Shown: piece after piece, positions 19,381 to 29,018 of the stretch
Layout: the number at the start of each line of letters is the position of its first letter
Numbering within the stretch: position 1 is the first letter of the stretch
NCBI RefSeq assembly: GCF_016908525.1
Contig: NZ_JAFBEB010000022.1
Coordinates: 1 to 46,237 of the forward strand
Direction of reading: 5' to 3'
DNA: 46,237 nt
DNA from: Brevibacillus fulvus
Lineage (GTDB): Bacteria > Bacillota > Bacilli > Brevibacillales > Brevibacillaceae
Made by a program: the position numbers and the translations under genes
Notes under the pieces: generated by a model
The model's input: the letters and a program-made list of their open reading frames with translations, nothing else
The model's database searches: none
What the model was told of the DNA's origin: nothing

Positions 19381-21518
19381 TCAATCACCCCCACTAATTG
19401 GACAGCCCCTTCTGTTGATTCTGGATTAGCCCGTATAAAAGTTTGCTTAAACACAATATTAGGTTTCGGATCCACGACGCTGCCAATCAACTCATCCTCT
19501 GCTACCCCGTTCGCAAGATCGACAGAAGTTTTAGCCAACGTAGTGTATGTCTCTGGTTGCCCAGCATCCACGAATGAGGCGGCACCCTCTACGGATAAAT
19601 CTCCTATTTCCCGCTGTAACCAGGCCAGAATTTCCTTAGCTGTGCCGAGTGGTGGGATGATCTTATACCGGGCGACTCCTTTGGTTAAAAGTGTTTTCGT
19701 AACTGCGGTGTTTATGTTGTAGTTTTTTACGCTGAAAGAGCCAAATTGATCAGTGGCCTTTATGGTAACAGTGTTATTCCCTTCTTTAAGCAGGTTAACT
19801 GGAAAGAAAAAATTCCATGACCCTTCAGTGACGCCTTGCAGAAGTGTCACTGGATTCAAATCGTTCACTTGGCCGGTAACGGTCACGGTGTTCCCATTCG
19901 GATCCGATACCTCTCCAGAGAATGTGATTAAATCCGGTGGTATCAATCCAGATTGAACAGGCGTAAATGCATCAACCATCAGCAAAGGCGGCTTGTTGTG
20001 GAGCACTCGGAATTTTATGGTCTGCTCTGGAGACTTTCCGCCTTGATCATCCTCTGCCCAGACTTTGAGGGTATGGTCGACGTTTTCTGCCAAGTCGCTA
20101 CCAACAATATCTGTTGTGCCGTCCCAAATTCTTTTATTCCGATAGACCAATGTACGAGAAAAAGGAATAGGCGTAATCCCATCGGATACGCCTGACCCTA
20201 TATTTCGAATTGGCCCGTTGTTAATTTGGCACTTGATGATTACTGTACTGTTGGAATCTGTATCGGTCGCGCTGCCCTCAACAGGATAATTGTTTCCTTC
20301 GGATAATGTCTGATTATCGGCAGGGGATGTGAGAGTTAGCGTTGGAGGGTTGTTGACGATTGGCTCTAGCACCAACAAAGCGGACGCGGCATATCCCGAG
20401 GATCCAGCGCTAGTTGTCATTTCCGCTATACTCTGGTCTTTATCCGAGTACATGTAGTGATAGGAAGCCTCAAGTGAATTCGTAACGGAAGTACTTGCGT
20501 TCACATCATACAATTCATTGTAGCTTAATGGTGGAGTGGCATTTCCTGTGCTTGAAAATTGACTCAAAAGTAGGAACATCGTTTTCTCTGCCGTTGTCGT
20601 TACGGGACTATCAGAAGGGTAGACGGCAGTCACGCTTGATGCGAATGTTTTGTAAGAAGTTTTCACGACGCCCTTTACATTTCTAAATGCTGAAATTATT
20701 GCTCCATAACTTTCGTTCGATGGTCCTGTAAAAGTAGGAGCAGTTTCTCCAGCAACAACTTTCTTAGAGGCTACACATATTCTTCTGTTTAATCCCCCAT
20801 CACCAAATTCAATATGTTTTGTCCATCCTGACGGAACGCTTATTGCCGTACTCCATGATGTAGCGACAATATGCGCAACAAGGAGGTCTCCCACTTGAAT
20901 GTTAGCAGGCAACGAAGGAGAGATAGACGACGCGGCTGATGCAGTTTTAACAGCACCACTACCTACAACTTCTACCTGTTTTTTGCCTGTTGTCGGGATG
21001 GTGTAGTCGATGGTGAGGGTTGGGCGGTTTGCAGTAACTCCGTTTTCACAAGATGCAAATTCAATCGCATTTACCGCCGTTTCATCATTGGCCTTTATTA
21101 AAAAGCCGTTGTTAAGAATTTCACCATTTATCCATCTTTGAATAAGTGAAGTCACATCTATCGACAAAACGCCAGCGGCACCTAAGCCTGAAAAAGAGAC
21201 TGCGGAACTCACATCGAATGTTGGCGGTGTATTCCAAGTCGTCGATGCGCCAACCCAACTACTCGTAATTGGATGAATAGTCATTGGTGTTGTACCTGAA
21301 GTGTTTTGATATAGTTTTAGAGTTGCGCTGTTGATGATAACATCATTAGGGATAAGCCCAAAGTCAAATTGTATCAATGCCCTCTTCACTGAATTAGCTG
21401 TTGCGGACTTCCCGACCACTAATGTGTAACTGGAAGAATTGTTGGCTGCTGGATTTGCTTGATCAATATAAGTGTCTTGTATAACTGAATTGCTTCGATT
21501 CAAAGTAACTACCGGCAT
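19377..21518 (-). CDS. large tail fibre / receptor-binding protein with DNRLRE domain
   Basis: 713 aa. Residues about 1-175 are a DNRLRE/CBM-like beta domain (VIQDTYIDQANP...NSVKRALIQFD...TSLIQRWINGE...NRPTLTIDY). Residues about 180-395 are a second beta domain. Two Ig/cadherin-like repeats follow (NNPPTLTLTSPADNQTL... and NKPPLLMVDAFTP...), then a C-terminal tail with a coiled start (KEILAWLQREIG). Carbohydrate-binding and Ig-like modules at the end of the baseplate genes indicate a host-surface adhesin. GGGGGAGG precedes the ATG. Confidence 0.8.
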   Translation of the reverse strand: MPVVTLNRSNSVIQDTYIDQANPAANNSSSYTLVVGKSATANSVKRALIQFDFGLIPNDVIINSATLKLYQNTSGTTPMTIHPITSSWVGASTTWNTPPTFDVSSAVSFSGLGAAGVLSIDVTSLIQRWINGEILNNGFLIKANDETAVNAIEFASCENGVTANRPTLTIDYTIPTTGKKQVEVVGSGAVKTASAASSISPSLPANIQVGDLLVAHIVATSWSTAISVPSGWTKHIEFGDGGLNRRICVASKKVVAGETAPTFTGPSNESYGAIISAFRNVKGVVKTSYKTFASSVTAVYPSDSPVTTTAEKTMFLLLSQFSSTGNATPPLSYNELYDVNASTSVTNSLEASYHYMYSDKDQSIAEMTTSAGSSGYAASALLVLEPIVNNPPTLTLTSPADNQTLSEGNNYPVEGSATDTDSNSTVIIKCQINNGPIRNIGSGVSDGITPIPFSRTLVYRNKRIWDGTTDIVGSDLAENVDHTLKVWAEDDQGGKSPEQTIKFRVLHNKPPLLMVDAFTPVQSGLIPPDLITFSGEVSDPNGNTVTVTGQVNDLNPVTLLQGVTEGSWNFFFPVNLLKEGNNTVTIKATDQFGSFSVKNYNINTAVTKTLLTKGVARYKIIPPLGTAKEILAWLQREIGDLSVEGAASFVDAGQPETYTTLAKTSVDLANGVAEDELIGSVVDPKPNIVFKQTFIRANPESTEGAVQLVGVIE

Positions 21519-21584
21519 GTTCCTCCCCCTTTCTTACTTCGTTAAATGGCCGTTATCCGAAGGTTGCTTCATATTCCCATCCCC

Positions 21585-22202
21585 CTAAATCTCCGTTATC
21601 GTGACGGAATAAGTTGACCAATTGCCGATTCGCAAGCGTTGATTTTCTGTATCCCTTTCCATCGTCGACCGGGCAATCATGGCTCCTTTTGGATGACTAA
21701 ATAGCACCGTCGGGAAGGTGAGTGTATTGGAATCCGCGTTAATGGCGGTAATCGGCTGATCCTCTACACCAGCGCTAGAGGCAATGGTAACTTCTTGGCC
21801 AACGGAAAAGCCAGTTATGGAGGCGACTGGCACAGAGACTAAAGAGGTGCTTGCTGCCAATTCGATGAGGGAAAAGGTTTTGGTTTGATCGAACTGAAGA
21901 ACTGGATCTGTCTGGCCGTCATAAGTATCTGCAAATCGTGCCTGCGCGCCGGTTACACCACGGCTATCAATATCAAGAAAGGCTTCAATACGAGTGACCC
22001 GTCGATCCGTTTGCTCAATTAATAGATGTGCTCCTTCGATCCCATCCTCTATATGATTTAAACGAACTTCGTCAACCGGTGTTCCCGCTATTACCCGCCA
22101 CGCGGGCACAATCAAAACCGTGCCGTCCTCATTTTCTGTCAAAGTATAGGTATTAGGACGATCAACCAGACGGTTAATATGTCGTTGTTTTTCATAGGTC
22201 AA
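21585..22202 (-). CDS. baseplate/tail-fibre attachment protein
   Basis: 205 aa from a TTG that overlaps the stop of the preceding gene (TTGA) with AAGGTAGG 9 bases upstream; an ATG at 22223 lies inside that gene. The N-terminal part (VDRPNTYTLTENEDGTVLIVP...) leads into VRLNHIEDGIEGAHLLIEQTDRRVTRIEAFL, a coiled segment, then a beta-rich end. It resembles the proteins linking baseplate and fibre in PBSX-like phages. Confidence 0.7.
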   Translation of the reverse strand: MTYEKQRHINRLVDRPNTYTLTENEDGTVLIVPAWRVIAGTPVDEVRLNHIEDGIEGAHLLIEQTDRRVTRIEAFLDIDSRGVTGAQARFADTYDGQTDPVLQFDQTKTFSLIELAASTSLVSVPVASITGFSVGQEVTIASSAGVEDQPITAINADSNTLTFPTVLFSHPKGAMIARSTMERDTENQRLRIGNWSTYSVTITEI

Positions 22203-22504
22203 TTCGTTTCGCCTACCTTCCATTTCAGTTCAATTGGAATAGACAAGGCTAACTCCCTAATTCCCTTGTTGACTTCCACGTTGTCTTGCCATATGACAAC
22301 GCCCTCTCTGTCCCGGATAATCCGTTTTGTAATCAATCCTGTCTCATTTTCCGGTACACGAATCAAAAAGGTGATCATACTGGCACTATTCCGTATTTTT
22401 AATAACTCCATAGTCTTAGTCATGCCATTAATTTCAATTTCTGCACTGGTAAATAACGTATCTAGTGCGTTAGTCTGTCGCTCCAGGGCATAGTCTGTTA
22501 ACAT
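22199..22504 (-). CDS. tail protein, unknown function
   Basis: 101 aa. Beta-rich (AEIEINGMTKTMELLKIRNSA, MITFLIRVPENETGLI). It sits between tail protein I and the fibre genes and overlaps both. GGGGGTGA precedes the ATG. Likely a small structural or fibre-linking protein. Confidence 0.7.
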   Translation of the reverse strand: MLTDYALERQTNALDTLFTSAEIEINGMTKTMELLKIRNSASMITFLIRVPENETGLITKRIIRDREGVVIWQDNVEVNKGIRELALSIPIELKWKVGETN

Positions 22505-23106
22505 AAGCTGTTTTCACCCCCGCAATAAAAGGCTCCACAATCGAGTGGCATGTTTTCTGCAACCAGCAATTTTTCTGGAGACGAATATTCAATGATCCCT
22601 TTTGTTGTCAGGACTGTACCAATTTTCGTCAAGTGCGACCTTGTATTTTTGTACTCTTTGACAAGCTTTTCAAGTAGGTTCAGTTTTTCATTAGTGATGA
22701 CACGATCAGACTTGATATTGATGTCGATTCGGAATGTAAAGGGCTCCCCATCGAATTCCCACCACTCTTCGATCACGCCTTGCATTGATAAAATTTCCAG
22801 AATCCTTTCTATGGCATAACGCGTTCCTTTCGTCCGGTGAACATCGATCGAGTTTCGGATTAAGCCACGCTTTTCATCGAGAGTTTCCGCAAATTCAATG
22901 CCTTCTACATGGAATTGCCAAAGTAACTCGTCAAGCCATTGCTCATCTAAACTGTCCAAGTTTGCGAGCAGTGGCAATCGACTTGTTGCGGAAGCGATGT
23001 CCTGTAATTCCCTATCGAGGCTTAACGCAGCATTGCGAATGTTTTCATCCGCAAGCAAATTGGGAGTAAGCAGATTGATTAGGCTGATTTCGCTTAAATT
23101 AACCAT
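22498..23106 (-). CDS. tail protein I (P2 gpI-like)
   Basis: 202 aa. SLINLLTPNLLADENIRNAALSLDREL and LDSLDEQWLDELLWQFHVEGI followed by KRGLIRNSIDVHRTKGTRYAIERIL are the hallmarks of P2 gpI, a baseplate protein between gpJ and the fibre. GGGGGG precedes the ATG, which lies in the end of gpJ. Confidence 0.9.
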   Translation of the reverse strand: MVNLSEISLINLLTPNLLADENIRNAALSLDRELQDIASATSRLPLLANLDSLDEQWLDELLWQFHVEGIEFAETLDEKRGLIRNSIDVHRTKGTRYAIERILEILSMQGVIEEWWEFDGEPFTFRIDINIKSDRVITNEKLNLLEKLVKEYKNTRSHLTKIGTVLTTKGIIEYSSPEKLLVAENMPLDCGAFYCGGENSLC

Positions 23107-24226
23107 TGGTTAACCCCCCGTATGTCAGCGATACCGACTCTGCCACAGCTACTTGATCGTTTTGCAGTTCGGTATATTCAGGTGAATCAACTTTTACGTG
23201 ATGTGCCCCTGCCTGCATAACAAGACGAGTTAGTTCGGATGGATTGACGTCCCGCCCGAGTTTTGATTTCTGCCAAAGGATATAATTCTCTACCGCTTGT
23301 TTTACTGTGGTTTGGATGGTTTGAGCCTCAGCTGCACGCGATACACTAATCCAGTAGGTCAAAGATATGTCATATTTGCGGACATTCGGTTCCACGACTG
23401 TCACAAGGTCGGTTAATGGTCGTTTGTCGGATGCAGAACATTTTGCAAGCACCGAGTCTAAAATCTCCTGTGAAGGCAGTTCCCCGCCCTCTAACAAGGG
23501 AACAATCTTTACCACACCCGGATTTGGACTGTCCACAGACACATCCACGATAAGTGGATGTGCAGAGGCAGCTAGAAAGCGATAGGCCCCATCCGGTCCT
23601 GCAACGCTGAAGGACTCTGGAGCATTGTAAATGCGTTCACGATAGTGATCATCACTTTCCCGCTCCGCACCACCCGAAGTTGTATTTACGTTGCTTACGC
23701 TTTGAACGAAAGGGATGGGGTCAATGAGCGTGTTAATTTGTCCCGGAAGAAAGTCATTCCCGATAACACCAGCTGTTGTGCAAATCGCTTCTACACTGCC
23801 GGTCAGAGATCCAGCTTTGATCTCCAAAGGTCCCACCGTCTCATAAAACAGGCCGTTTGCGCCAGCTGGCCCAACCCTCGTTCCCGCTGGTATAAGGGTT
23901 ACAGAGGATAATGCCGTAGATAGAGTGAATTGTACTGTGGTTCGAGATGCTTGTGCTGCAAGACGTGGAACTTTGTAAAAAGCGCCTATGTGATCGAGAA
24001 TATCCCCGCTTGCATACCGTAAAAGATTTTTTAATGCTGTTTGGTTGATGAGCACCCGCTGCTGGATGATAATTTGCGCCAGTGCCGTAAGAAACAGCCG
24101 AATCGGATCCCCTGGGTATAAGCTGCGTTCTGCCAGCGCTTCGTAAATCGTAATGATCTCGTTCGTGGTCTTTTCAGCATCCACGTTAATAAATTGAATG
24201 TCTGGCAAACTCGTTAAATCTGACAT
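23099..24226 (-). CDS. baseplate J protein (P2 gpJ-like)
   Basis: 375 aa. It has the GpJ pattern: LFLTALAQIIIQQRVLINQ, LLRYASGDILDHIGAFYKV, RLAAQASRTTVQF and ERESDDHYRERI...SVAGPDGAYRFLA. It forms the baseplate edge between gpW and gpI. The start overlaps the end of the gpW-like gene by one base. Confidence 0.95.
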   Translation of the reverse strand: MSDLTSLPDIQFINVDAEKTTNEIITIYEALAERSLYPGDPIRLFLTALAQIIIQQRVLINQTALKNLLRYASGDILDHIGAFYKVPRLAAQASRTTVQFTLSTALSSVTLIPAGTRVGPAGANGLFYETVGPLEIKAGSLTGSVEAICTTAGVIGNDFLPGQINTLIDPIPFVQSVSNVNTTSGGAERESDDHYRERIYNAPESFSVAGPDGAYRFLAASAHPLIVDVSVDSPNPGVVKIVPLLEGGELPSQEILDSVLAKCSASDKRPLTDLVTVVEPNVRKYDISLTYWISVSRAAEAQTIQTTVKQAVENYILWQKSKLGRDVNPSELTRLVMQAGAHHVKVDSPEYTELQNDQVAVAESVSLTYGGLTNG

Positions 24227-24570
24227 TAAGTTTCCCCCTCTGCCAAGATAAAGCGAATGATGGGTACCAATCGCCCATACATACCTGCCGCAGCGTCTTG
24301 CTCGTCGTAAAAATCGATTCGGGTGATTTGAGCTCGCGGTTCCTGTTCGGCAATGGCTGCCATTAACATCCCTGTAATTCTCGATTTGGTAATGTTGATG
24401 GGTTCATCTACCAATTCCCATTCCACACCGATCGATCTGGATCCCGGAGCCGATCCGAGAGCTGTCGTCGCAATCGTTCGTATGTTCTGCTTTACTTCCT
24501 CCAACTGCGTCACAGGCGCGAAATTTACCCACGTTCGAGTGGGTGATATGGTCACTGTGTATTCCGTCAT
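24226..24570 (-). CDS. baseplate wedge protein (P2 gpW / T4 gp25-like)
   Basis: 114 aa. VKQNIRTIATTALGSAPGSRSIG...PINITKSRITGMLMAAIAEQEPRAQITRI fits the GPW_gp25 family, including the turn rich in G/S/R before the conserved arm. It nucleates the baseplate wedge. AAAGGAG precedes the ATG. Confidence 0.9.
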   Translation of the reverse strand: MTEYTVTISPTRTWVNFAPVTQLEEVKQNIRTIATTALGSAPGSRSIGVEWELVDEPINITKSRITGMLMAAIAEQEPRAQITRIDFYDEQDAAAGMYGRLVPIIRFILAEGET

Positions 24571-24968
24571 TTCACATACTCCTTTAGGGAGATATTTGCT
24601 GTAGCTTTCAGCACGTAGCCTTGATTATCGACCACGTCCCACGTTTGCTCCAGCGAGGTAATGACCCACATATAAACGCCAATACCGACGCCGCCAACGG
24701 CCAAAGGCATCGCTTTTCCTGCTCGCTCGATCTCCACCAGCTGGTTCAATTCCTTCCGCGGATTAAGACCATAGAAGGCATCAAACACCATTGAGAATGT
24801 AATGGTATCCAGACCTGGACCAATCCACTGTGTCTTAGGCTTGTTTCCGAGGATTTCGTGATCGGCGTATCGGCTGGCGCCGCTTCGTGTGAAATTTTGA
24901 AATGTACGCATGGTTTCTGGAGTCGCGACAAACACAACGGGTCCAAGACTTCCAAGAGCACTGCTCAT
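24567..24968 (-). CDS. tail protein U (P2 gpU-like)
   Basis: 133 aa. GPVVFVATPETMRTFQNFTR...WIGPGLDTITFSMVFDAFYGLNPRKEL and then WVITSLEQTWDVVDNQGYVLKATANISLKEY match the GpU family. It caps or completes the tail. Overlaps the gpW- and spike-gene ends. Confidence 0.9.
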   Translation of the reverse strand: MSSALGSLGPVVFVATPETMRTFQNFTRSGASRYADHEILGNKPKTQWIGPGLDTITFSMVFDAFYGLNPRKELNQLVEIERAGKAMPLAVGGVGIGVYMWVITSLEQTWDVVDNQGYVLKATANISLKEYVK

Positions 24969-25381
24969 GTGGAACCACCTGTGTATACCTGACCTGATAC
25001 ATGCAGATTACCGTCGATATAGATATCGCTAACCGCTTTTACATACAGCCTGCGATGCTCGCGGTCATAATAAATGTGGCTACCGTCCTCGAACCATACC
25101 CCCGACAGGTTCTTATCCTGCACAGGCGGCAAGTCGACTTCCGAGTAGATCGCCCCAAGACAGTAGCCGTCCTGGATCCCGTTTCCTTGAAAGAGGCAAA
25201 TGACACTCTCGCCCACTTCCGGCAGGCTGTAATGCCTGGTTTTTAGCGTGTGCGGGAAGATCACTGGCAGTTCATTGGAAACCAAGTTGTCTCGATCTGG
25301 GAAGTAGACCCTGACCGTTGCGTTTGCCGGATTTGATGAAGATACAATGCCGACCCTTAGCATATTTTTCAACACACTCAT
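24965..25381 (-). CDS. baseplate spike (P2 gpV-like)
   Basis: 138 aa from ATG at 25381. The N-terminal OB-like domain (LRVGIVSSSNPANATVRVYFPD...LPVIFPHTLKT...YSLPEVGESVICLF) leads to a short repeat-rich C-terminus (GVWFEDGSHIYYDREHRRLYVKAVSDIYIDGNL is several short strands). It forms the puncturing tip of the contractile tail. Confidence 0.9.
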   Translation of the reverse strand: MSVLKNMLRVGIVSSSNPANATVRVYFPDRDNLVSNELPVIFPHTLKTRHYSLPEVGESVICLFQGNGIQDGYCLGAIYSEVDLPPVQDKNLSGVWFEDGSHIYYDREHRRLYVKAVSDIYIDGNLHVSGQVYTGGST

Positions 25382-25385
25382 GCCT

Positions 25386-26417
25386 TTACCACCCCAATAC
25401 CTTCCGCATTGTAATGCTCGTTGTGTAGCCACCGCTGCCGATGTTGTGACTGGCGCTCAGAATGAGGTATTTCCCGTCAAACGTTCCAAATCCAGATACC
25501 AAGATCGTCACTCCTGTAGCAAGTCTGGTATCACCCATCATGGACATTGAAGCGAGTGACATCTCTTTATTCTTATCGCGCAAAATCTTCCGCGCTTTAC
25601 GCAGGGCCTCTGCTTCGTTATCCGCTTGCTCGTTGATCTTTAGCACCGGGCCGACAGTTGGGGCTCCCGGTGGCACGTACTTGGCTTTGATCGTCTGTTT
25701 CTTTTTCGCTTGGGTGTAACTCACTTCGCATGCAACGTATGCAGCGTAGGAGGCACTCCAATCAAATTTGTACGAGAGGATGTTGTCCTTACCGCGGGTG
25801 AAGGTAGCAACTGGGTCACCTTTTTCAAATTCAAATTCATCGAACAGTACCAACTGGCCAGAAGCAACCTTAACGGCGATTCCTTCTTCCTTCGCCTGAC
25901 TATACAAAAAAGCCAGATCCTCTTGTTCAGTCTGATCGACCCGCTCATAAGTGGGATTTACCGGAGCGAGGTAGGTAAGTTTCAATCCCGCTCTTTTGGC
26001 AATCTCCCCAGCGATTGATTCAAGTGTGACGTTTTCCCACGCTTTTGTACGTTTCTCCTGTTTGGCCGTTCCCTTAACAGGAAGACTCGTCGCCTTGATC
26101 TTCACTGTATCAGGAGGGCCGTCCAGCTCGACGGAGTCTACTTCAAAATTCCCGAGTGGAAGTCGTTTGATTTCCCCTGACTTCTCCCAACCAATCGTTC
26201 TGATTTCTGCCTGGATACTGTCTCCCTGTACGGGCATCCATTCCGGACTCTTCCACTTGTTTTCCCGGTCCTCTAATGTAATTTGTATATCATCGGACTC
26301 GCCGGGGGCAGCGTCGGTATAGGTGAAGTCTAAGTTGTAGTTGGACAGATCGATAGACACATCATGGCCGTTATAAAAGATGACTAATTCCGCGCGTCGT
26401 GCGTCGATCATGTCCAT
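25386..26417 (-). CDS. tail hub / late control D protein (P2 gpD-like)
   Basis: 343 aa from ATG at 26417 (GAGGGGTAGC upstream). Two beta-rich halves typical of gp27/gpD hubs are seen (IDLSNYNLDFTYTDAAPGESDDIQITLED...LGNFEVDSVELDGPP...), with VTLESIAGEIAKRAGLKLTYLAPVNPTYERVDQTEQEDLAFLYSQAKEEGIAV encoded in several stretches. It carries the spike and joins it to the tube. Confidence 0.9.
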   Translation of the reverse strand: MDMIDARRAELVIFYNGHDVSIDLSNYNLDFTYTDAAPGESDDIQITLEDRENKWKSPEWMPVQGDSIQAEIRTIGWEKSGEIKRLPLGNFEVDSVELDGPPDTVKIKATSLPVKGTAKQEKRTKAWENVTLESIAGEIAKRAGLKLTYLAPVNPTYERVDQTEQEDLAFLYSQAKEEGIAVKVASGQLVLFDEFEFEKGDPVATFTRGKDNILSYKFDWSASYAAYVACEVSYTQAKKKQTIKAKYVPPGAPTVGPVLKINEQADNEAEALRKARKILRDKNKEMSLASMSMMGDTRLATGVTILVSGFGTFDGKYLILSASHNIGSGGYTTSITMRKVLGW

Positions 26418-26418
26418 G

Positions 26419-26625
26419 CTACCCCTCTTGTCTCCACGGCGGAAGTGAGGAGGAGACGTCGGCCGGAATCGTTGGGATTTTGAGTACCACGTCAGACGAG
26501 AAAATCGCGGTTTCGGCATAGGCTGGATTGGCCGCGATCAGCCGCGGCATGTGCTTGTCGGTACCGAAAAGTTTAAAGGAGATACCGTCCCAAGTATCTC
26601 CTTGTACTGTTGTATAGGTATTCAA
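26419..26625 (-). CDS. tail protein X (P2 gpX-like, LysM fold)
   Basis: 68 aa. YTTVQGDTWDGISFKLFGTD...LIAANPAYAETAIFSSDVVLKIP is a single LysM-like domain of the GpX family. It lies between tape measure and gpD, as in P2-type tails. Confidence 0.9.
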   Translation of the reverse strand: MNTYTTVQGDTWDGISFKLFGTDKHMPRLIAANPAYAETAIFSSDVVLKIPTIPADVSSSLPPWRQEG

Positions 26626-29018
26626 TTTACAAAGGCCCTCCTCTGCTGGTCGCGCTTTAAATCTCTCAGCATTTGTTCCAACTTTCTCAAATTCAGGTCT
26701 AATGCTTGATTGATAATTCCCTGCGCATCTTGGTTGTTGCTTCCTTCAATCATGATCTTTGGAGAATAGTTCAAGTAGATGTCACCGCTTCCGCCTCCAC
26801 TGGTTGGTGCTGTTGCTGTTCCGTACCCTAAAAGACTTTCTAGCTTGGAGAGAGGAAGAATGGCTTCATCTTCTGTACCTTCCCCAACCATAGCCAATGT
26901 TGGACCGGTGGCAATCCCTCCCGCTTCAAGCATCGGAATTTCCGGGAAGCTAAAACTCAACTTTTCCCCACCCATGCCTGGAACCCAGTCCGGGATGTCG
27001 ATACTAATGCTGCCAATCGATTGAAACGCTTGATTGATGAGCGAGATCACAGCATTAATGGGAGCTTTTAGTAAAGCTGCGAGGCCATCAAATACGCCTC
27101 CAAAAATTTCTTTGACTCCTGTCCAAGCTTTGCTCCAATCGCCAGTGAAAACGCCTGTAATAAAATCCAAGACACCGCCTAAAGTCGTCATGAGCCCGTT
27201 TAAAATGCCTGACACGCTATTAATGGCACTAAGGACGGTTGCTTTGATGAACGGAAAAGCAAAGTTAAATGCTCCGACAAGTCCGTCAATGACCGGCTTA
27301 ACTAGGTTGAACAAAGCAGATACCGTATTCCCTACCTTGCCCGCTACACTAACAAACGTCGGAACCATTGCGGAAAAGGCATGCGAAATAGCAGGAGCAA
27401 CGTCGTTGGCAAGAAAACCAAACACTTTTGTGATAATGGGCCACAATTTCGATTGGATAAATACCCCCACCGGCATAAGGGATTTGGTAATCTTCGTCGC
27501 CGCTTCCCAGACGCCTATTCCGACCTTCTGAAAAATCGGAACCACTTGCATGACAATCTCTTGAATGGACTGAAATACGTTTTGTACACTGGGGGAAATG
27601 ATTTCCCAGCTGCTGATAAAATCGTCTTTTATATCGGCTATGTTTGAGAAAACTCTTCCTATGCCATTTGCAATCTCGGATGCGTCAGTCTCACTAATCC
27701 CAAGCATTTTTGCGTAGTTGATAGTGACGCCTTTCATTTCTCCATCGAATCCATTCTCAAAGAGCCACTGCAAGTTTTCATATGCCTCAGTGACAAACGG
27801 TCCTACTTTTTGTCCGGTATTGCTAAAAAAGTCCGTTACTTTGGTTATGGATTTCCCCAGCCAATCGCTAAATCCTTGTAAGGCCGGTAATGCCAAGTCA
27901 CCGATCGGCATGATAATACCGGTCATAATCTGTCGGCCGATCCCCTGAATGGCTTTCGTAGCTGTACTGTATTTTACATTTGTGATCTCATCGATGGTGC
28001 TCTTCGTCATATCAAATTGACTACGAGCGCTCCCCATTGCTGCAATGACATCCTTCTCCAAGTCCTCAAACTGTGTCCCAAACAATTTCACACCAAGAAT
28101 GTTCTTTTGTACGGGGTCCTGAACCTTTGAAATTGCATCGACGACCTGCGTAAATGCTTTTTGAGCAGCTGGGCCACCTCGGGCGAACGTCTGTGCCATT
28201 TCGTTGGCATTAAAACCGAGAGCAGCAAAGGCTTCATTCGTCGTTTTCGAGTCATCTTTCACCCGAATGTTAAACTCTTTAACCGCATCCCCAACTTTGT
28301 CCAAATTAAAAGCGCCAGATTCGAGACCGGCGCTAAATGTATCAAACATTTGATTGGCGCTGAATCCAAGGGCACTGAAGTAAGGCGAATATTCGTTGGC
28401 GGTATCCAGCAGCTCATCCGACTTATTCAGACCCTTCTGAGCTCCTTGCGCCAATAAGTTATAAGCCTGGTCGCTGGTGATCCCGAAATTTTTCATCATG
28501 GTGTCCGTCGCCTTAATTGACTCTTGGATCTCTTCTCCGAATACATCGCGGAAGACGATCGCATTTTTCGTGGTATTCTCCAGATCGGCACCAGTTTGAT
28601 CTGTCACCTGCTTTACCAGACTCAAGGAATTGGCGACATCGTTCCAATCTTCGCCTAGATTTTGCGTATACAGGTTTTTGGCTGATTCAGATAATTCCTG
28701 CATGTCCTGCACGGTTGCCCCGGTCGAAGCCTGCAGCTGAGCCATCGAGTCCTGAAAGCCCACGATAGAACTGGTCATGTTGCCAATGGCATCGGTGACG
28801 CCCGTTACCAGCGCGAATGCCCCGGTGTATTGCGCCACTCTGGAGACAATCTTCCCGAACCCACCGACGGACTTGGTCAGTTGCCCGAAGACGCCTTCTG
28901 CTTTCCCGGCCTCTTTTTCCAGGCCTTTTATTCCGTCACGCGCTTTATCCACCGCACTCGAAAACGTCGGGTTTAGCTCTCCCCCGAATGCAAAAGTGGT
29001 TTGGTATACTTTAGCCAA
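26622..29018 (-). CDS. tail tape measure protein
   Basis: 798 aa with a TTG start (GGGGGGAG 8 bases upstream). Residues about 80-300 form the PhageMin_Tail/TP901 core (AQLQASTGATVQDMQELSES, MKNFGITSDQAYNLLAQGAQ). The middle and end contain long helices and several hydrophobic stretches (MPIGDLALPALQGF, AINSVSGILNGLMTTLGGVLDF). At about 1.5 angstrom per residue this predicts a tail near 120 nm (inference). Confidence 0.95.
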   Translation of the reverse strand: MAKVYQTTFAFGGELNPTFSSAVDKARDGIKGLEKEAGKAEGVFGQLTKSVGGFGKIVSRVAQYTGAFALVTGVTDAIGNMTSSIVGFQDSMAQLQASTGATVQDMQELSESAKNLYTQNLGEDWNDVANSLSLVKQVTDQTGADLENTTKNAIVFRDVFGEEIQESIKATDTMMKNFGITSDQAYNLLAQGAQKGLNKSDELLDTANEYSPYFSALGFSANQMFDTFSAGLESGAFNLDKVGDAVKEFNIRVKDDSKTTNEAFAALGFNANEMAQTFARGGPAAQKAFTQVVDAISKVQDPVQKNILGVKLFGTQFEDLEKDVIAAMGSARSQFDMTKSTIDEITNVKYSTATKAIQGIGRQIMTGIIMPIGDLALPALQGFSDWLGKSITKVTDFFSNTGQKVGPFVTEAYENLQWLFENGFDGEMKGVTINYAKMLGISETDASEIANGIGRVFSNIADIKDDFISSWEIISPSVQNVFQSIQEIVMQVVPIFQKVGIGVWEAATKITKSLMPVGVFIQSKLWPIITKVFGFLANDVAPAISHAFSAMVPTFVSVAGKVGNTVSALFNLVKPVIDGLVGAFNFAFPFIKATVLSAINSVSGILNGLMTTLGGVLDFITGVFTGDWSKAWTGVKEIFGGVFDGLAALLKAPINAVISLINQAFQSIGSISIDIPDWVPGMGGEKLSFSFPEIPMLEAGGIATGPTLAMVGEGTEDEAILPLSKLESLLGYGTATAPTSGGGSGDIYLNYSPKIMIEGSNNQDAQGIINQALDLNLRKLEQMLRDLKRDQQRRAFVN

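Noticed and set aside
27034-27531. Long plus-strand frame inside the tape-measure gene (and similar ones in capsid, portal and terminase genes)
   Set aside because: Shadow frames of clearly recognised minus-strand genes; no ribosome sites or family resemblance.
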